From: CAJUPY01 sp051871275
Lineage (GTDB): Bacteria > Bacteroidota > Bacteroidia > Bacteroidales > Muribaculaceae
Length of the DNA: 40,466 nt
Direction: 5' to 3'
NCBI GenBank assembly: GCA_051871275.1
Contig: JBJECR010000097.1
Location: forward strand, 1 to 40,466
The notes beneath the pieces were generated by a model. It ran no database searches and was not told where the DNA came from. It saw nothing but the letters and a program-made list of their open reading frames with translations. This document shows, piece by piece, positions 16,752-25,397 of the stretch. Position 1 is the first letter of the stretch, and each line of letters opens with the position of its first letter. The position numbers and the translations under genes were made by a program.

Positions 16752-17453
16752 TTATTTGTTTTTGCTTCTTTTTGAAACAATTTTGTTGTTTTTATTAAAT
16801 TTTAAATAAAACCCCTTTTTATTCTTAATTACAAAAGCACATTTTGCACTTTTGTTAAATATATCTTCATATTCTTGTTGATTTGGTATTTTATAAAGTC
16901 CTAATTTAAAAGACACTTGTTGAGAATAATTTAAATCTAAATGCATTCTGGGATGTATTAGTCCGGACTCATGTTTGGAATCATCATCAAATCTAACATA
17001 TCCATATTCAAATAAAGCTAATCTTTCAACAAGTTTATAAACAGTATCATTGTATATCTCGCTATCGTCACCTATCAGATTATACAAATCAATTAAAGTT
17101 TTACTACTTGATTGGTCTATTAAAGACAACGCATTGGATATTACTTCAGAATCTAATTTAAGACTTTCACAATAGAAGACATTGTCCTTCTCAGAATACC
17201 TAAATGGAAATGCGAAACACATATATTTTTGTGGAGAGAAATATATATAGCATCTTGGAAATTTGGAATTATGTATTTTTAAATAGTTGTATTTCCTATC
17301 CGTTTTCAAATAAGATATTTTATCTTTATTGGATAAAACAAATTGAGTTATTTTCAGAACCATTTTTATTTGATCCCAAACACAAATTATACGCCCAATA
17401 GAATCTGTCAATTTGGAACCATCTGTTGATAAATATATATCATGTTTACTCAT
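16752..17453 (-). CDS. Unknown protein, possibly DUF2290-like
   Basis: A 233-residue protein I do not recognise firmly. A C-terminal block reading HPRMHLDLNYS, followed by GLYKIPNQQEYEDIF, resembles the HPxxHL element and following block of DUF2290 proteins, but this is from memory only. It has no signal peptide or membrane segment and a basic tail (KFNKNNKIVSKRSKNK). The ATG overlaps the helicase stop codon by 8 bp, so the two are co-translated and likely work together. Both genes are strongly AT-rich and sit between two glycosyltransferase genes, which suggests acquired cargo. Confidence 0.6.
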   Translation of the reverse strand: MSKHDIYLSTDGSKLTDSIGRIICVWDQIKMVLKITQFVLSNKDKISYLKTDRKYNYLKIHNSKFPRCYIYFSPQKYMCFAFPFRYSEKDNVFYCESLKLDSEVISNALSLIDQSSSKTLIDLYNLIGDDSEIYNDTVYKLVERLALFEYGYVRFDDDSKHESGLIHPRMHLDLNYSQQVSFKLGLYKIPNQQEYEDIFNKSAKCAFVIKNKKGFYLKFNKNNKIVSKRSKNK

Positions 17454-19440
17454 GGCTCAATAAAGAGAATGTATTATTTATGAAAGCTTCTAATTTATCA
17501 TCACTTGGATTATTAACATTAAGTTCATTTAAAGATTTAATTATTCTCTCAAAAAAGATTTCCGGAATTAGTTTTTCTTTCATCATTTTTTCTGCTCTTT
17601 CCCTTAATGAACGACAATTCTTATTAATTTCAAAATCATGTTTAATCTCTCGTATTTCTTCCGGGCTAGGTATTTTTACAATAATATTTTTTTCATTCAT
17701 TATATGCTCAACCCCTCTTCTCATTTCTTCCGTCAATCCATTTGTTTCGCTTTTTCTTATTATCAGATAAGAGCGGAGGAAAGAACGTGAGAGCATTGTA
17801 TATATTGCATTTCTATAATTATGGTCTCGCGTAATTTGATTTGTCACACAAAATACGAATGGAAACTCTAATCCCTTAACATTGTTTCTATTAGTAATAA
17901 CAAAACAATCACCTCCAACATACTTTGTTTCATGTGCTAATACAAAGTTCCAACCAGTTTCTTGAAAAATACTATCACCTAATCTTGGAGCAAACTCATA
18001 AATATAGTTTTCGTTGTCTAATAAAATTATACAAACATCCTTAGCTGTTATACTAGGATAATCAATTTTCAAATTTTTAATGTGTTGTATAATTGCCTTA
18101 GTAAAATCTTGAGTTTCGTCTATAACGATGCTTGGATAATCCGGTGATAAATCTTCAAAACGTCTTATTGGTTCTCTTGTCAAAGTATATGTATTATGTT
18201 TTATATCTTCTTGTACTGAATAACCGCATATTTCCCATTTCTCCTTATCTAGCCAATATAATTTCTTTTCCTCAAACAATCCCATGCCCAATCCTTGAGC
18301 GAACATCAGTGTTTTAGGGTCAGTTCTATAACATTTACTTAACAAATAGTCAGTGTGCAATTTATCTACAGGCCTTTCCTCAAAAATACTCTGAAAAACA
18401 TCTCCCGCCACAAATACTTTCTTTTTGGCAACAATTGTACACAAATCTATAAACGAGTCTTCAAAATCTTGGCTTTCGTCAATAAAGATATAGTCTAAAA
18501 CAAAACCATAATTTTTGATAGAATTATTTTCTTTCAACATTTTCATAACATACTTGCACGCATTGTCAAAAGTTTGCGCAGATTGATATGAAATAAATGG
18601 AATATCGTAATATGAACAAATTAGCTTTAATAATCCAGAATTTTCAGTATTTGCTCTTCCCCAGGCATTAAAACACCAAACTCGTTCGTTCCACTCAATT
18701 TGGGTTTCAACTTTCATTGCATTGAAAAACTTTGGGACTCTCTCAGAAAGCGAATTTGCAAGCACCTTATTATGACAAGTCAATGCTATTCTGCTGTTTT
18801 TGTCATTTATATATATTTCCTTAAGTTTATGTAACAATAATTCTGTTTTACCAGTACCAGCCAAACCTTGAATTCTAATCACCTGCTGTTCCAAATCTTC
18901 ATATATAAACCTTGTTTGATCAGTGTCAAATAGCTGTATTTTATATTTAATCTTATCTAATAAACTATCAGGTTCCTGCAAAAGTAATTTACTCGCATCA
19001 TTTATACTTCCAATAAAAAGAGAAATAATTATATCTACTAAACGAAACTTGCTATCATCAATCAATAGCATCTGAGAATACAATTTCTCAAAATTGGATC
19101 CTTTTTCTTCGCAATCAACAAAACAATCATTCCAAGATCTTCTTCTTCCTATAGTTTTTTCCGCATCATACTTTTTTGAAATATATGCTACATCATCTTT
19201 AACATCTTCCATAAATTCTTCAAAATCCTGTTTAGACTGATTTTGATTAACAAACAGGATTTTTCTCTTTGGCGTTAAAACTATATAACTATTATGATTT
19301 ATTTTTTCATCTTCTTTTTGAGATAATAGACCTGAAAGCACATAAACCTGAATTTTTCTACGCTCTGAAAACTCTTCAACACTTTTTAAAAAATCAGATT
19401 TTGCTCTATCAGGTAATTTCTCGTAATAATAAGAACCCAT
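17446..19440 (-). CDS. Superfamily 1 (UvrD/Rep-like) helicase
   Basis: A 664-residue SF1 helicase-like ATPase. Visible motifs: Walker A GLAGTGKT (192-199); Walker B DESQD (321-325); motif III-like VAGDVFQSIF (344-353); motif IV-like YRTDP (371-375); motif V VKGLEF (521-526); motif VI-like YTMLSRS (547-553). A second DETQD (441-445) lies between the two RecA-like domains and is probably not a second active site. The N-terminal 180 residues have no motif I can name and may be a specificity or degenerate nuclease-like domain. Paired with the overlapping downstream gene, it has the look of a two-gene anti-phage module; this is inference from composition and location. AT-richness differs from the surrounding sugar genes. 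Confidence 0.85.
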   Translation of the reverse strand: MGSYYYEKLPDRAKSDFLKSVEEFSERRKIQVYVLSGLLSQKEDEKINHNSYIVLTPKRKILFVNQNQSKQDFEEFMEDVKDDVAYISKKYDAEKTIGRRRSWNDCFVDCEEKGSNFEKLYSQMLLIDDSKFRLVDIIISLFIGSINDASKLLLQEPDSLLDKIKYKIQLFDTDQTRFIYEDLEQQVIRIQGLAGTGKTELLLHKLKEIYINDKNSRIALTCHNKVLANSLSERVPKFFNAMKVETQIEWNERVWCFNAWGRANTENSGLLKLICSYYDIPFISYQSAQTFDNACKYVMKMLKENNSIKNYGFVLDYIFIDESQDFEDSFIDLCTIVAKKKVFVAGDVFQSIFEERPVDKLHTDYLLSKCYRTDPKTLMFAQGLGMGLFEEKKLYWLDKEKWEICGYSVQEDIKHNTYTLTREPIRRFEDLSPDYPSIVIDETQDFTKAIIQHIKNLKIDYPSITAKDVCIILLDNENYIYEFAPRLGDSIFQETGWNFVLAHETKYVGGDCFVITNRNNVKGLEFPFVFCVTNQITRDHNYRNAIYTMLSRSFLRSYLIIRKSETNGLTEEMRRGVEHIMNEKNIIVKIPSPEEIREIKHDFEINKNCRSLRERAEKMMKEKLIPEIFFERIIKSLNELNVNNPSDDKLEAFINNTFSLLSHE

Positions 19441-19807
19441 TTTATATAATTATTATAAAATTTATATTTTCACTTAAACTTCCTTTATTTCAATTTTTTA
19501 CTCATTATTTCAAGAAATTAAGATTTTATCTTTTAACTTCCGCTCTATAAAGCATTTCCCAAATCCGGATTAAATAAAACATCCTTGAAATGTATCACTC
19601 TGCTGTCATATAGACACACATAAGCCAAAGTCTTGGGTGAGCAGCACACATGCTCCCGTAATGATAAAGAATAGCACTGCCAATACCACACGATGCTCCA
19701 AACAAAAGCCCATATCTCTTTCAAATCCTTCATCTACAAAAACAAAAAAAAATTTCAGCCCCAAAAAATTAATTATGCCTCATGCATTATGAATTATGCA
19801 TTACGCA
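19441..19807. other. Gap with no clear gene; heptamer array at its left-operon end
   Basis: This 367-bp gap holds AT-rich sequence upstream of the helicase, where a promoter would be expected, but I see no good TAnnTTTG box. A 62-codon minus-strand open frame (19545-19733) exists but has no recognisable features. The right end is the CATTATG-type heptamer array. Confidence 0.5.
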
Positions 19808-19810
19808 TTA
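19771..19810. repeat. CATAATT/CATTATG heptamer array
   Basis: Imperfect 7-bp units (GCATTAT, GAATTAT, GCATTAC) ending on the stop codon of the GT4 gene. Related arrays are at 33558-33590 and, as perfect units, 36069-36103. Confidence 0.75.
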
Positions 19811-20899
19811 AGCCTCCTCAAAAAGCTGAATATATTTCCCTGCACACTCCGTCATGCTGAAAGGCTTGTATGCTTGCCGGGCGGCAGACTTCATGGAGGC
19901 AAGGGCAGCATCATCCATATCCAGGAATCGCTTAAGTGCATGGTAGCAAGCATCTTCCGTGAGGTCTGAAGCAAGATAGCCGTTTACTCCGTCTTGCACC
20001 ACATCTACTATGCCTCCGACGGGCGTGCACACCGGCACTGCCCCCACGCCTAACGCCTCTATCAGCGAAATAGGCATGCCCTCGTAAGACGACATCAAGC
20101 AATACGCATCTGCCTCCGCAAGATAATCCAGCGGATTTTTTCGCTCACCAAGCATCTCGATTTTGCCGCACCCTGCAGCCAAAATCTCGTCTGTAAATGC
20201 CTGATGATACTGCTTGCCTATCATAAGCATAGTGAAACGGTAGCCCTCATCTTCCAGGCGGCGACATACCCGTGCTATCAGCGGCTGACGTTTCACCTCA
20301 CTGTGCCGTGCCAGGTTTACAAGCACTTTTCCGCCATTTTTGCTGCGGAAACCAGCTATCGCCTCTTTCACCTCGGTGCAAGCCTCAAAATCCTCCGGAA
20401 TATTTCTGCCATTGAAAATCATCGGAGCATCCATGCCATAAAAATCCACAAAACTCCGGTGCGACTCATCGGATATCGTCACAGGCACAAAACGCCCGGA
20501 CTTAAACATACATTTCCGCACCATTCGTGAGATTCTGCCGGAAGCCTCTTTCTCTGCAGCAGAATGAACAGTATGGAAAAACTTCACTCCACGGAGCAGC
20601 AGAGATATAAGCACAGTGTATGTAATAGCACGCAGATGCGTCTGCACCACGTCCGGCTTGAAATCACGGATAGTCTTATACACACGCCAGGGCAGCAGCA
20701 AATCCGCCCCGAGCTTTTTATTCATAGACACCACTTTCACGCCATCCGCTATCTCTCCGGCATAAAATCCATAGCCGTCAAGCGGAAAAAGCACCAGCAG
20801 CATCACATCGTGCTCCTTTGCCAGCTCATTGCACAAATCCACAGTAAATCGTTCCCCACCGCCACTGCACAGCTGGGGAATCACTTCCACTATTCTCAT
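19808..20899 (-). CDS. GT4 glycosyltransferase
   Basis: A 363-residue GT-B enzyme. The N-terminal acceptor domain has VIPQLCSGGGERFTVDL; the C-terminal domain has the classical E-x7-E motif in SSYEGMPISLIEALGVG with the following PVCTPVGG and GVNGYLA. It should transfer a sugar from an activated donor onto the growing undecaprenyl-linked unit at the cytoplasmic face; sugar specificity is not readable. It is isolated from the neighbouring transferase genes by a 1.4-kb decayed region upstream and a 367-bp gap downstream. Base composition is more GC-rich than the helicase pair downstream. The stop codon lies within an AT-rich heptamer array. Confidence 0.85.
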   Translation of the reverse strand: MRIVEVIPQLCSGGGERFTVDLCNELAKEHDVMLLVLFPLDGYGFYAGEIADGVKVVSMNKKLGADLLLPWRVYKTIRDFKPDVVQTHLRAITYTVLISLLLRGVKFFHTVHSAAEKEASGRISRMVRKCMFKSGRFVPVTISDESHRSFVDFYGMDAPMIFNGRNIPEDFEACTEVKEAIAGFRSKNGGKVLVNLARHSEVKRQPLIARVCRRLEDEGYRFTMLMIGKQYHQAFTDEILAAGCGKIEMLGERKNPLDYLAEADAYCLMSSYEGMPISLIEALGVGAVPVCTPVGGIVDVVQDGVNGYLASDLTEDACYHALKRFLDMDDAALASMKSAARQAYKPFSMTECAGKYIQLFEEA

Positions 20900-21320
20900 A
20901 AAAAAATATATTATTATTGAAGGTCAAGAATCAAATTGTATTGCCGTGGCATGCCACGGCATCCCAAATAAACCTGCGGAATGAACAGGCATCAGCATTG
21001 TATCGGAGATACGATGCTGATGAAAAGCCCTGGAGGGGCTTTAATTGTGGTAAACCCTTTAGCCGGACGCAGTTGCTTAGTGCTAGTCAAGGCTTGTCTT
21101 GGTGCACGTTACAAAGCAACAAGTCAAACGCCGGATTCAGTGTCTAGAGAACCTGCATCATCAGTGTGTTGGAAACACGCTGATGATGAGGAGCCTCGGT
21201 GAGGCTCCAATTGTGGTAAACGCCGGGTTCAGTGTCGGAGACACTTAACCCGGTGATGGATAGATAACTACCAATATATCGAACCTTGGAGAGGTTCGGT
21301 TGTGATATCAAACCGGAACA
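20900..21320. repeat. Cluster of GGA-loop hairpins (array 1)
   Basis: No gene. The segment starts with the 18-bp palindrome GCCGTGGCATGCCACGGC (20943-20960) and then holds consecutive hairpins: 20990-21022 (15-bp stem with one G-T pair, loop GGA), 21024-21042, 21156-21188 (15-bp stem, loop GGA), 21191-21207, 21223-21253 and 21280-21298. Several are followed by the conserved string TTGTGGTAAAC. The set occurs roughly twice in tandem. Related modules are at 33180-33535 and 36210-36243. Confidence 0.85.
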
Positions 21321-21340
21321 ACGGCAATAGTCATAAAGAG

Positions 21341-21590
21341 TTATAATTCTTTTCTATTCTTGATAAGACGCGAAGGATTGCCGCCTACGATAGAATATTC
21401 CGGAATTTGCCATTCTCTCAATATTTACATTTTTGCCGCATTTCTTAAAAATCCTTTTGCAAGCAAAATATCTGAGGCGTTTACCTACCCCCATTCATAA
21501 CTTGCAGGCAGATAGCGAAATATGCCATAATAAAGTGCCAAACAAATAAATTGGCTTACCCTAAATTCTCGCCCTCGTATTTTTATGTTT
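21341..21590 (-). pseudogene. Remnant of hexapeptide-repeat acetyltransferase
   Basis: Minus-strand fragments of one gene are visible in different frames. An N-terminal piece (about 21500-21585) reads LYYGIFRYLPASYEWG, then a frameshift at a run of five Gs, then GKRLRYFACKRIFKKCGKNV (about 21430-21490). This joins directly to a C-terminal piece SIVGGNPSRLIKNRKEL ending at a stop at 21341. Those ends are typical of WcaF/WbbJ-like maltose/serine-type O-acetyltransferases of about 200 aa. The central hexapeptide repeats are missing. So the gene has one frameshift and one internal deletion and is dead. It implies that this polysaccharide once carried another O-acetyl group. Confidence 0.75.
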
Positions 21591-21621
21591 ATTGTTTTTT
21601 ACCTAATTTTTCAGCTAGTGA

Positions 21622-21654
21622 GATGAGACTGTGCCTTTTTGACACAGCCTCATC
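21622..21654. terminator. Hairpin with T-rich loop
   Basis: GATGAG-A-CTGTG pairs with CACAG-C-CTCATC around a CCTTTTTGA loop, with one A-C mismatch. It resembles intrinsic-terminator or IS-border hairpins seen in Bacteroidetes, but no intact flanking gene ends here. Confidence 0.4.
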
Positions 21655-21660
21655 AAACTA

Positions 21661-21835
21661 ACCTTTCAGCCTTCATCCAAGGTCTGAAAACAACTTCCGC
21701 TTAATCAGCATTGAACAGTTCAAAAATTTCAAGACAATCGCAGAAACTACTCACAACGGTCATCATTTCACCAACACCGGGAACAAAATATTGCGTCACC
21801 TCAAAAAAAAGCTCAACAACAAGTGCCTTTTTTAA
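21661..21835 (+). pseudogene. Headless ORF fragment, possible insertion-sequence relic
   Basis: A plus-strand frame of about 55 codons with no start, containing RLISIEQFKNFKTIAETTHN and ending in a lysine/leucine-rich tail (RHLKKKLNNK) before a stop at about 21830. The basic composition and the nearby hairpin suggest the end of a transposase-like gene, but I cannot name the family. Confidence 0.3.
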
Positions 21836-22313
21836 TTCATTTCTGAACTATGGAAACTATTTCAATTGCTTGTAATAATTTCTTACTAATCTAGCTATGT
21901 TCAATGATGTTAAAATCCATGCATATCCCGGGCATACCCACTATGCTGAAACCTTCAAAACTATGCTAATTAAGCACTCAATTTGTCTTTTAGTCTTAGA
22001 GTTCGGCTTACTTGTCAAACTCTAAAACCAATTATAAATATGCTTTACCATATTATTAATTGTTTATAAAATTTAACTAAATGCTCCATTACTAATCCAC
22101 TACCACATAGGAGCCTCAGAGGTAGTTTCAAAGGAAAGGTATATTTTTCTTTTATTTTCTACTACAATACAGGCGATAAAGGTATGTGTAAAGTTTGCTC
22201 AAAAATAGTAGCAAAAAAGAAATAAAAAAATTATTATTTCCTCTTTTCCCCTTTATCAAATATGTAGGACAAGTAAATATTTACCGTTGCAAATAAGTAC
22301 CTCACTATAATAA
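21836..22313. other. AT-rich stretch without genes
   Basis: No open frame or repeat family that I can support in this 478-bp stretch, apart from the weak hairpin listed at 22219-22240. It probably continues the decayed zone between the three-gene cassette and the GT4 gene. Confidence 0.5.
22219..22240 (-). terminator. Weak intrinsic terminator after three-gene cassette
   Basis: On the minus strand GAAATAA pairs with TTATTTC around an AT-rich loop and is followed by TCTTTTTTGC, about 75 bp beyond the DUF7689-like stop codon. The stem is short and AT-only apart from its closing pair. Confidence 0.35.
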
Positions 22314-22793
22314 TTAAAACATCGGATATTTCATAAAGCAGTAAACTGCTCCATAAGCAGGACCTTCAATGCTATACGGATTGCCATGCTGAATATCTAT
22401 CCATGCACCTAATTTGCTGGTCCAAAATCCATTACTCAGAAGCCTAGCCGCATGCGTCCATTGATTATTGTTATCACAGTATAATGCCACTTTTCTAAAA
22501 CCAGGTTCAGGTTCCCCATTATCACAAACAATATGCCCTGTTTTTTCAAAAGCATCAATCAGACAAGATATTTCCATACCATCTTTCGCATCGGGAGGCC
22601 ACCATGTCACTCCATCAAACACTTTCATTCCGGCAGGACATTGAGTCCACCTATCACTTAGTACCAATGCCCAAGAGATGCAATTATATTCCGGAGTCGC
22701 TTTGCTGGTTATTTTAAAGTTTGAATCTGAAAGCAACTTAGGAAAGTTCTTTTGTATAATACTCAGTTCTTGTGCTGATAAGCCTTTAGCCAT
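22314..22793 (-). CDS. DUF7689-like protein (putative Cys/His hydrolase fold)
   Basis: A 159-residue protein. Visible conserved elements are PEYNCISWAL with Cys38, a Trp-rich WWPP stretch, QWTHAARLL with His114, and WTSKLGAWIDIQHG with His136. This Cys...THAA...W-S-K-L-G...DI-x-H order is how I remember the DUF7689 family, which looks like a papain/NlpC-type catalytic arrangement. Enzymatic activity is inference only. The ATG overlaps the 151-aa gene by 31 bp, so the two are tightly coupled. It is the third gene of the cassette and could be its effector (toxin or protease). Confidence 0.7.
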   Translation of the reverse strand: MAKGLSAQELSIIQKNFPKLLSDSNFKITSKATPEYNCISWALVLSDRWTQCPAGMKVFDGVTWWPPDAKDGMEISCLIDAFEKTGHIVCDNGEPEPGFRKVALYCDNNNQWTHAARLLSNGFWTSKLGAWIDIQHGNPYSIEGPAYGAVYCFMKYPMF

Positions 22794-23218
22794 AGTTTAC
22801 AAGCTTCAGGAATGGTGAGTTTTGGGTTATCGGAAATTTTTGTTTTGTAAATTAAATTTAATGCCCAAACCAAAGTAGAAGGCTTCTGAGAAATATAATC
22901 AAGTATGAACGGAGTTGCACTTTCTCCCATACTAACTATTGCCCTAAAATAAGGATTATCAATTATAGCAGGTAATGATGATAAAAATATTGTCTCATTC
23001 TCCCACTGAGATACTAATTGATTAAACATCAGTTTATCTTTGATAGGATTTGAAGCTTGATATTCTATATCATTTAAATATTTTCCCATCCAAGAATTAG
23101 ACACATTGTAAACCTTGGAATAATTGTCTAAATCACTATATGCAAATGAAGCCGTCGGCATCAACGCAGCTACAGACAACAATAAAGGCTTAAAACCCAT
23201 AGAACTTTTCAATTGCAT
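22763..23218 (-). CDS. Small unknown protein of TIGR04255 cassette
   Basis: A 151-residue protein. The body contains YSKVYNVSNSWMGKYLNDIE, RAIVSMGESATPFILDYI and STLVWALNLIYKT, ending in a segment IPEACKLWLKAYQ. I have seen the MG-x-A-x-PFIL and later W-A-L pattern in proteins encoded beside DUF7689 genes, but there is no function to give. The first 26 residues (Lys, then a hydrophobic Leu/Ala stretch, then TASFA) could read as a signal peptide, yet an N-terminal helix of a cytoplasmic protein is equally possible. It overlaps the upstream gene by 10 bp and the downstream one by 31 bp. The overlaps suggest fixed stoichiometry. Confidence 0.65.
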   Translation of the reverse strand: MQLKSSMGFKPLLLSVAALMPTASFAYSDLDNYSKVYNVSNSWMGKYLNDIEYQASNPIKDKLMFNQLVSQWENETIFLSSLPAIIDNPYFRAIVSMGESATPFILDYISQKPSTLVWALNLIYKTKISDNPKLTIPEACKLWLKAYQHKN

Positions 23219-23961
23219 AATTCCAATGTTTTTTCTGTCACATTATTAAAAAATATACCCGTCAATATTGAATTCAACCTATCCAGTTGAGCCTCTATAG
23301 TGTCTTTGTAAAATACCAATTGAGCATGGTCTAGCACGTCAATATCTAAAGTATATACGTATTTTTGAGAAGGAGAGGTCTCCAAATTATGATTTACCAA
23401 CGAGATTATATCAGAATCCGGTATTGACATAGTAAACCTAAACCCATACTTCATAACATCATAGTCAAAATCATGACCATCAGAAGTTGAGATAATTATA
23501 TTGAAATACTTTGATGGGTCTTCAAAAGTGTCAAAAATAAAACGATTTATGAATCTTATTGATACTCTCTCTATATTTTTTCCCTCCAGTAATTCTGAAT
23601 ATGTATTTAGAATAAATTGAATTTTTTCTTTAAAATTATCCCAAGAAGAATATTTTTGCTCATCTGTAATGATTATTGAATCTTCAGATATGTGCAACCT
23701 TATATTTTGTTCCTTATTGCGATAATCATACGCATTGATTCTAGCGATAGACGTTGCGTTAAACGGATTCTCTCCCAGCTTGATTTCCTTAGGCACATCT
23801 ATTTTGGCATTAATATTGTCAACTCTAATCGGGAATCTACGCTGAATCTTCTCCTCATATTGCTTAAATCCATCTAAAGGAATAGATCCTAACGGAAATT
23901 TTATTTGACAAATTGCTACAACAATTGGAGGATTTGCCAACAATGGGAATTTCTTATCCAT
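23209..23961 (-). CDS. TIGR04255 family protein
   Basis: A 250-residue protein of the sporadically distributed TIGR04255 family. Signs are the N-terminal NPPIVVAICQIKFP (family PPIVEA-like start), a beta-rich middle, and the ERVSIRFINRFIFD block (family RYINRF). The C-terminal part is helical (AQLDRLNSILTGIFFN). Function is unknown for the family. It is the first gene of a three-gene overlapping unit with its own promoter-like box upstream, placed between the Wzy gene and the decayed region. AT-rich. Its patchy distribution and its partners fit accessory cargo such as a toxin-antitoxin or defence unit, which is inference. Confidence 0.75.
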   Translation of the reverse strand: MDKKFPLLANPPIVVAICQIKFPLGSIPLDGFKQYEEKIQRRFPIRVDNINAKIDVPKEIKLGENPFNATSIARINAYDYRNKEQNIRLHISEDSIIITDEQKYSSWDNFKEKIQFILNTYSELLEGKNIERVSIRFINRFIFDTFEDPSKYFNIIISTSDGHDFDYDVMKYGFRFTMSIPDSDIISLVNHNLETSPSQKYVYTLDIDVLDHAQLVFYKDTIEAQLDRLNSILTGIFFNNVTEKTLELCN

Positions 23962-23988
23962 ACGCTTTTCTAAACTTTATCTTACTAA

Positions 23989-23996
23989 CAAATATA
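23989..23996 (-). promoter_or_regulatory. -7 box for three-gene cassette
   Basis: Minus-strand TATATTTG fits TAnnTTTG about 28 bp before the ATG at 23961. No clear -33 TTTG at 19-21 bp. It suggests the cassette is transcribed independently inside the operon. The rest of the 23962-24252 gap is AT-rich without a gene. Confidence 0.4.
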
Positions 23997-24252
23997 AGAT
24001 TCGGATAGTTTTCGTTTTTTCTGCAAAATTAATCTTTTTTTTAAGCAATTGCAAATTTACCTGAATATTTTTAATCTTAAAAATGGATTCAAACAGGAAT
24101 TATTATCCATAAAAAGCAATTTTTAATATTTTTAATCTAATACCGGACAACACTCTAATATGACAATTATAAATAACTTTTGCACTCAAATAGTTGGGAA
24201 ACTTAATACCCTGTTACTCCCCAAAAATCCGCTATCATGCTAAAAATTTCTA

Positions 24253-25380
24253 TCAAGACACCGTAGAATATACAACATATAATAATCTATACATTGAGCA
24301 CACAAAAAGGAATACAATCAAGGCTGACATTTTACGTCTGGAAATTTTGCCATCTTGATAAAGTTTTGCCATTATAAGTGACAGCGGGATATGTGTCATA
24401 TAGGAGATTCTGGCATAAAACAGATTATTATCAAGTCCGATAAATAGAGTTGAAACTGCAATGAGTATCAAATAAAAAGAGACTATTGAAAGCACATTGA
24501 TACTGACCGGAATACTGTTTTGATATACATTTTTAAAATACACCAATCTCAATGCAATATACATTGGAAGGAGAAAGCGAGCATAATTAAAAGCATTTGA
24601 TATCATTCCTTTCCAGTTTGATGCTTCATCTGCTCTATTTCCAACAGCTGTCAACTTATTTGAAATATATTCATCTTCAATCATCATTGGCAACTGAGAA
24701 AAGACATCTGCGAATATAATGCCGAGAATATAGCAAATTATGGGGCATAATACTACTAAATAAGTAATAGTCTTTTTTCGCAAAGGCACCAAAGATAGTG
24801 GCGTGATTAAAATGCAGAGCAGCATAGTATGGTGAAAGGTATATGAAAGCAGAATACCAAAGATTCCCAAAATCAGTCTATTACGAGTTCGTCTTTCGCA
24901 AATGAGAAATGACAATCCCCAAAAATACATTGCCATGGCAAATGATGCCCTGGCGTATGAATACACCATATAATAGACTGCAAAAAGAATGAAAATAGCG
25001 GAAACCTTGTCTATTTTCAGTCTATCACACGCATTTTTAATTAAAAGCAATCCTCCACCCCATATCAGTATTCTGAAAATCAGATAATTTTTGTCAAGAA
25101 TACGGATAATAGTCTCATATATAGGCTCTCCATGATTATGCCCACCATATTTATACCCGTATATCCAGTCCATATAATTATAGAAGTCACCTACAACAAA
25201 GCATGTCACGGAAAGAACGAGAATAGACGTAAACATAATTATCCACTGCGTCTTGTCCTTAAACTTAGACAACTTGAGTGATAGAGCGTAGTTCTTGAAT
25301 AGAACAAACACAGCAAGATATCCCACCAAGCAGTACAATGCTAATGGAATCGTTAGTCTTGTTGTAGAAAAATCAATCAT
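24253..25380 (-). CDS. wzy: EpsG-like polysaccharide polymerase (Wzy)
   Basis: A 375-residue multispanning membrane protein with about ten to twelve hydrophobic segments. The pattern VVGDFYNYMDWIYGY early, ARASFAMAMYFWGLSFL mid-protein (the R-x-x-x-A-x-x-x-x element), LSYTFHHTMLLCILI, and the final ARISYMTHIPLSLIM fit the EpsG family of Wzy-type polymerases. It would join undecaprenyl-linked repeat units in the periplasm. It is the only polymerase candidate in the locus and lies 17 bp downstream of the licD-like gene, supporting the role. Polymerases diverge strongly, so family assignment rests on topology and context. Confidence 0.82.
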   Translation of the reverse strand: MIDFSTTRLTIPLALYCLVGYLAVFVLFKNYALSLKLSKFKDKTQWIIMFTSILVLSVTCFVVGDFYNYMDWIYGYKYGGHNHGEPIYETIIRILDKNYLIFRILIWGGGLLLIKNACDRLKIDKVSAIFILFAVYYMVYSYARASFAMAMYFWGLSFLICERRTRNRLILGIFGILLSYTFHHTMLLCILITPLSLVPLRKKTITYLVVLCPIICYILGIIFADVFSQLPMMIEDEYISNKLTAVGNRADEASNWKGMISNAFNYARFLLPMYIALRLVYFKNVYQNSIPVSINVLSIVSFYLILIAVSTLFIGLDNNLFYARISYMTHIPLSLIMAKLYQDGKISRRKMSALIVFLFVCSMYRLLYVVYSTVS

Positions 25381-25397
25381 AGAGGTGAAAAGAAATG

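Noticed and set aside
18106..18120. Second DETQD motif in the SF1 helicase as a second ATPase site
   Set aside because: It has no Walker A partner and lies between the two RecA-like domains, so it is most likely coincidental.
19545..19733. 62-codon minus-strand frame between GT4 gene and helicase
   Set aside because: No start context, no family, odd composition rich in Trp, Cys and Tyr; could be real but nothing supports it.
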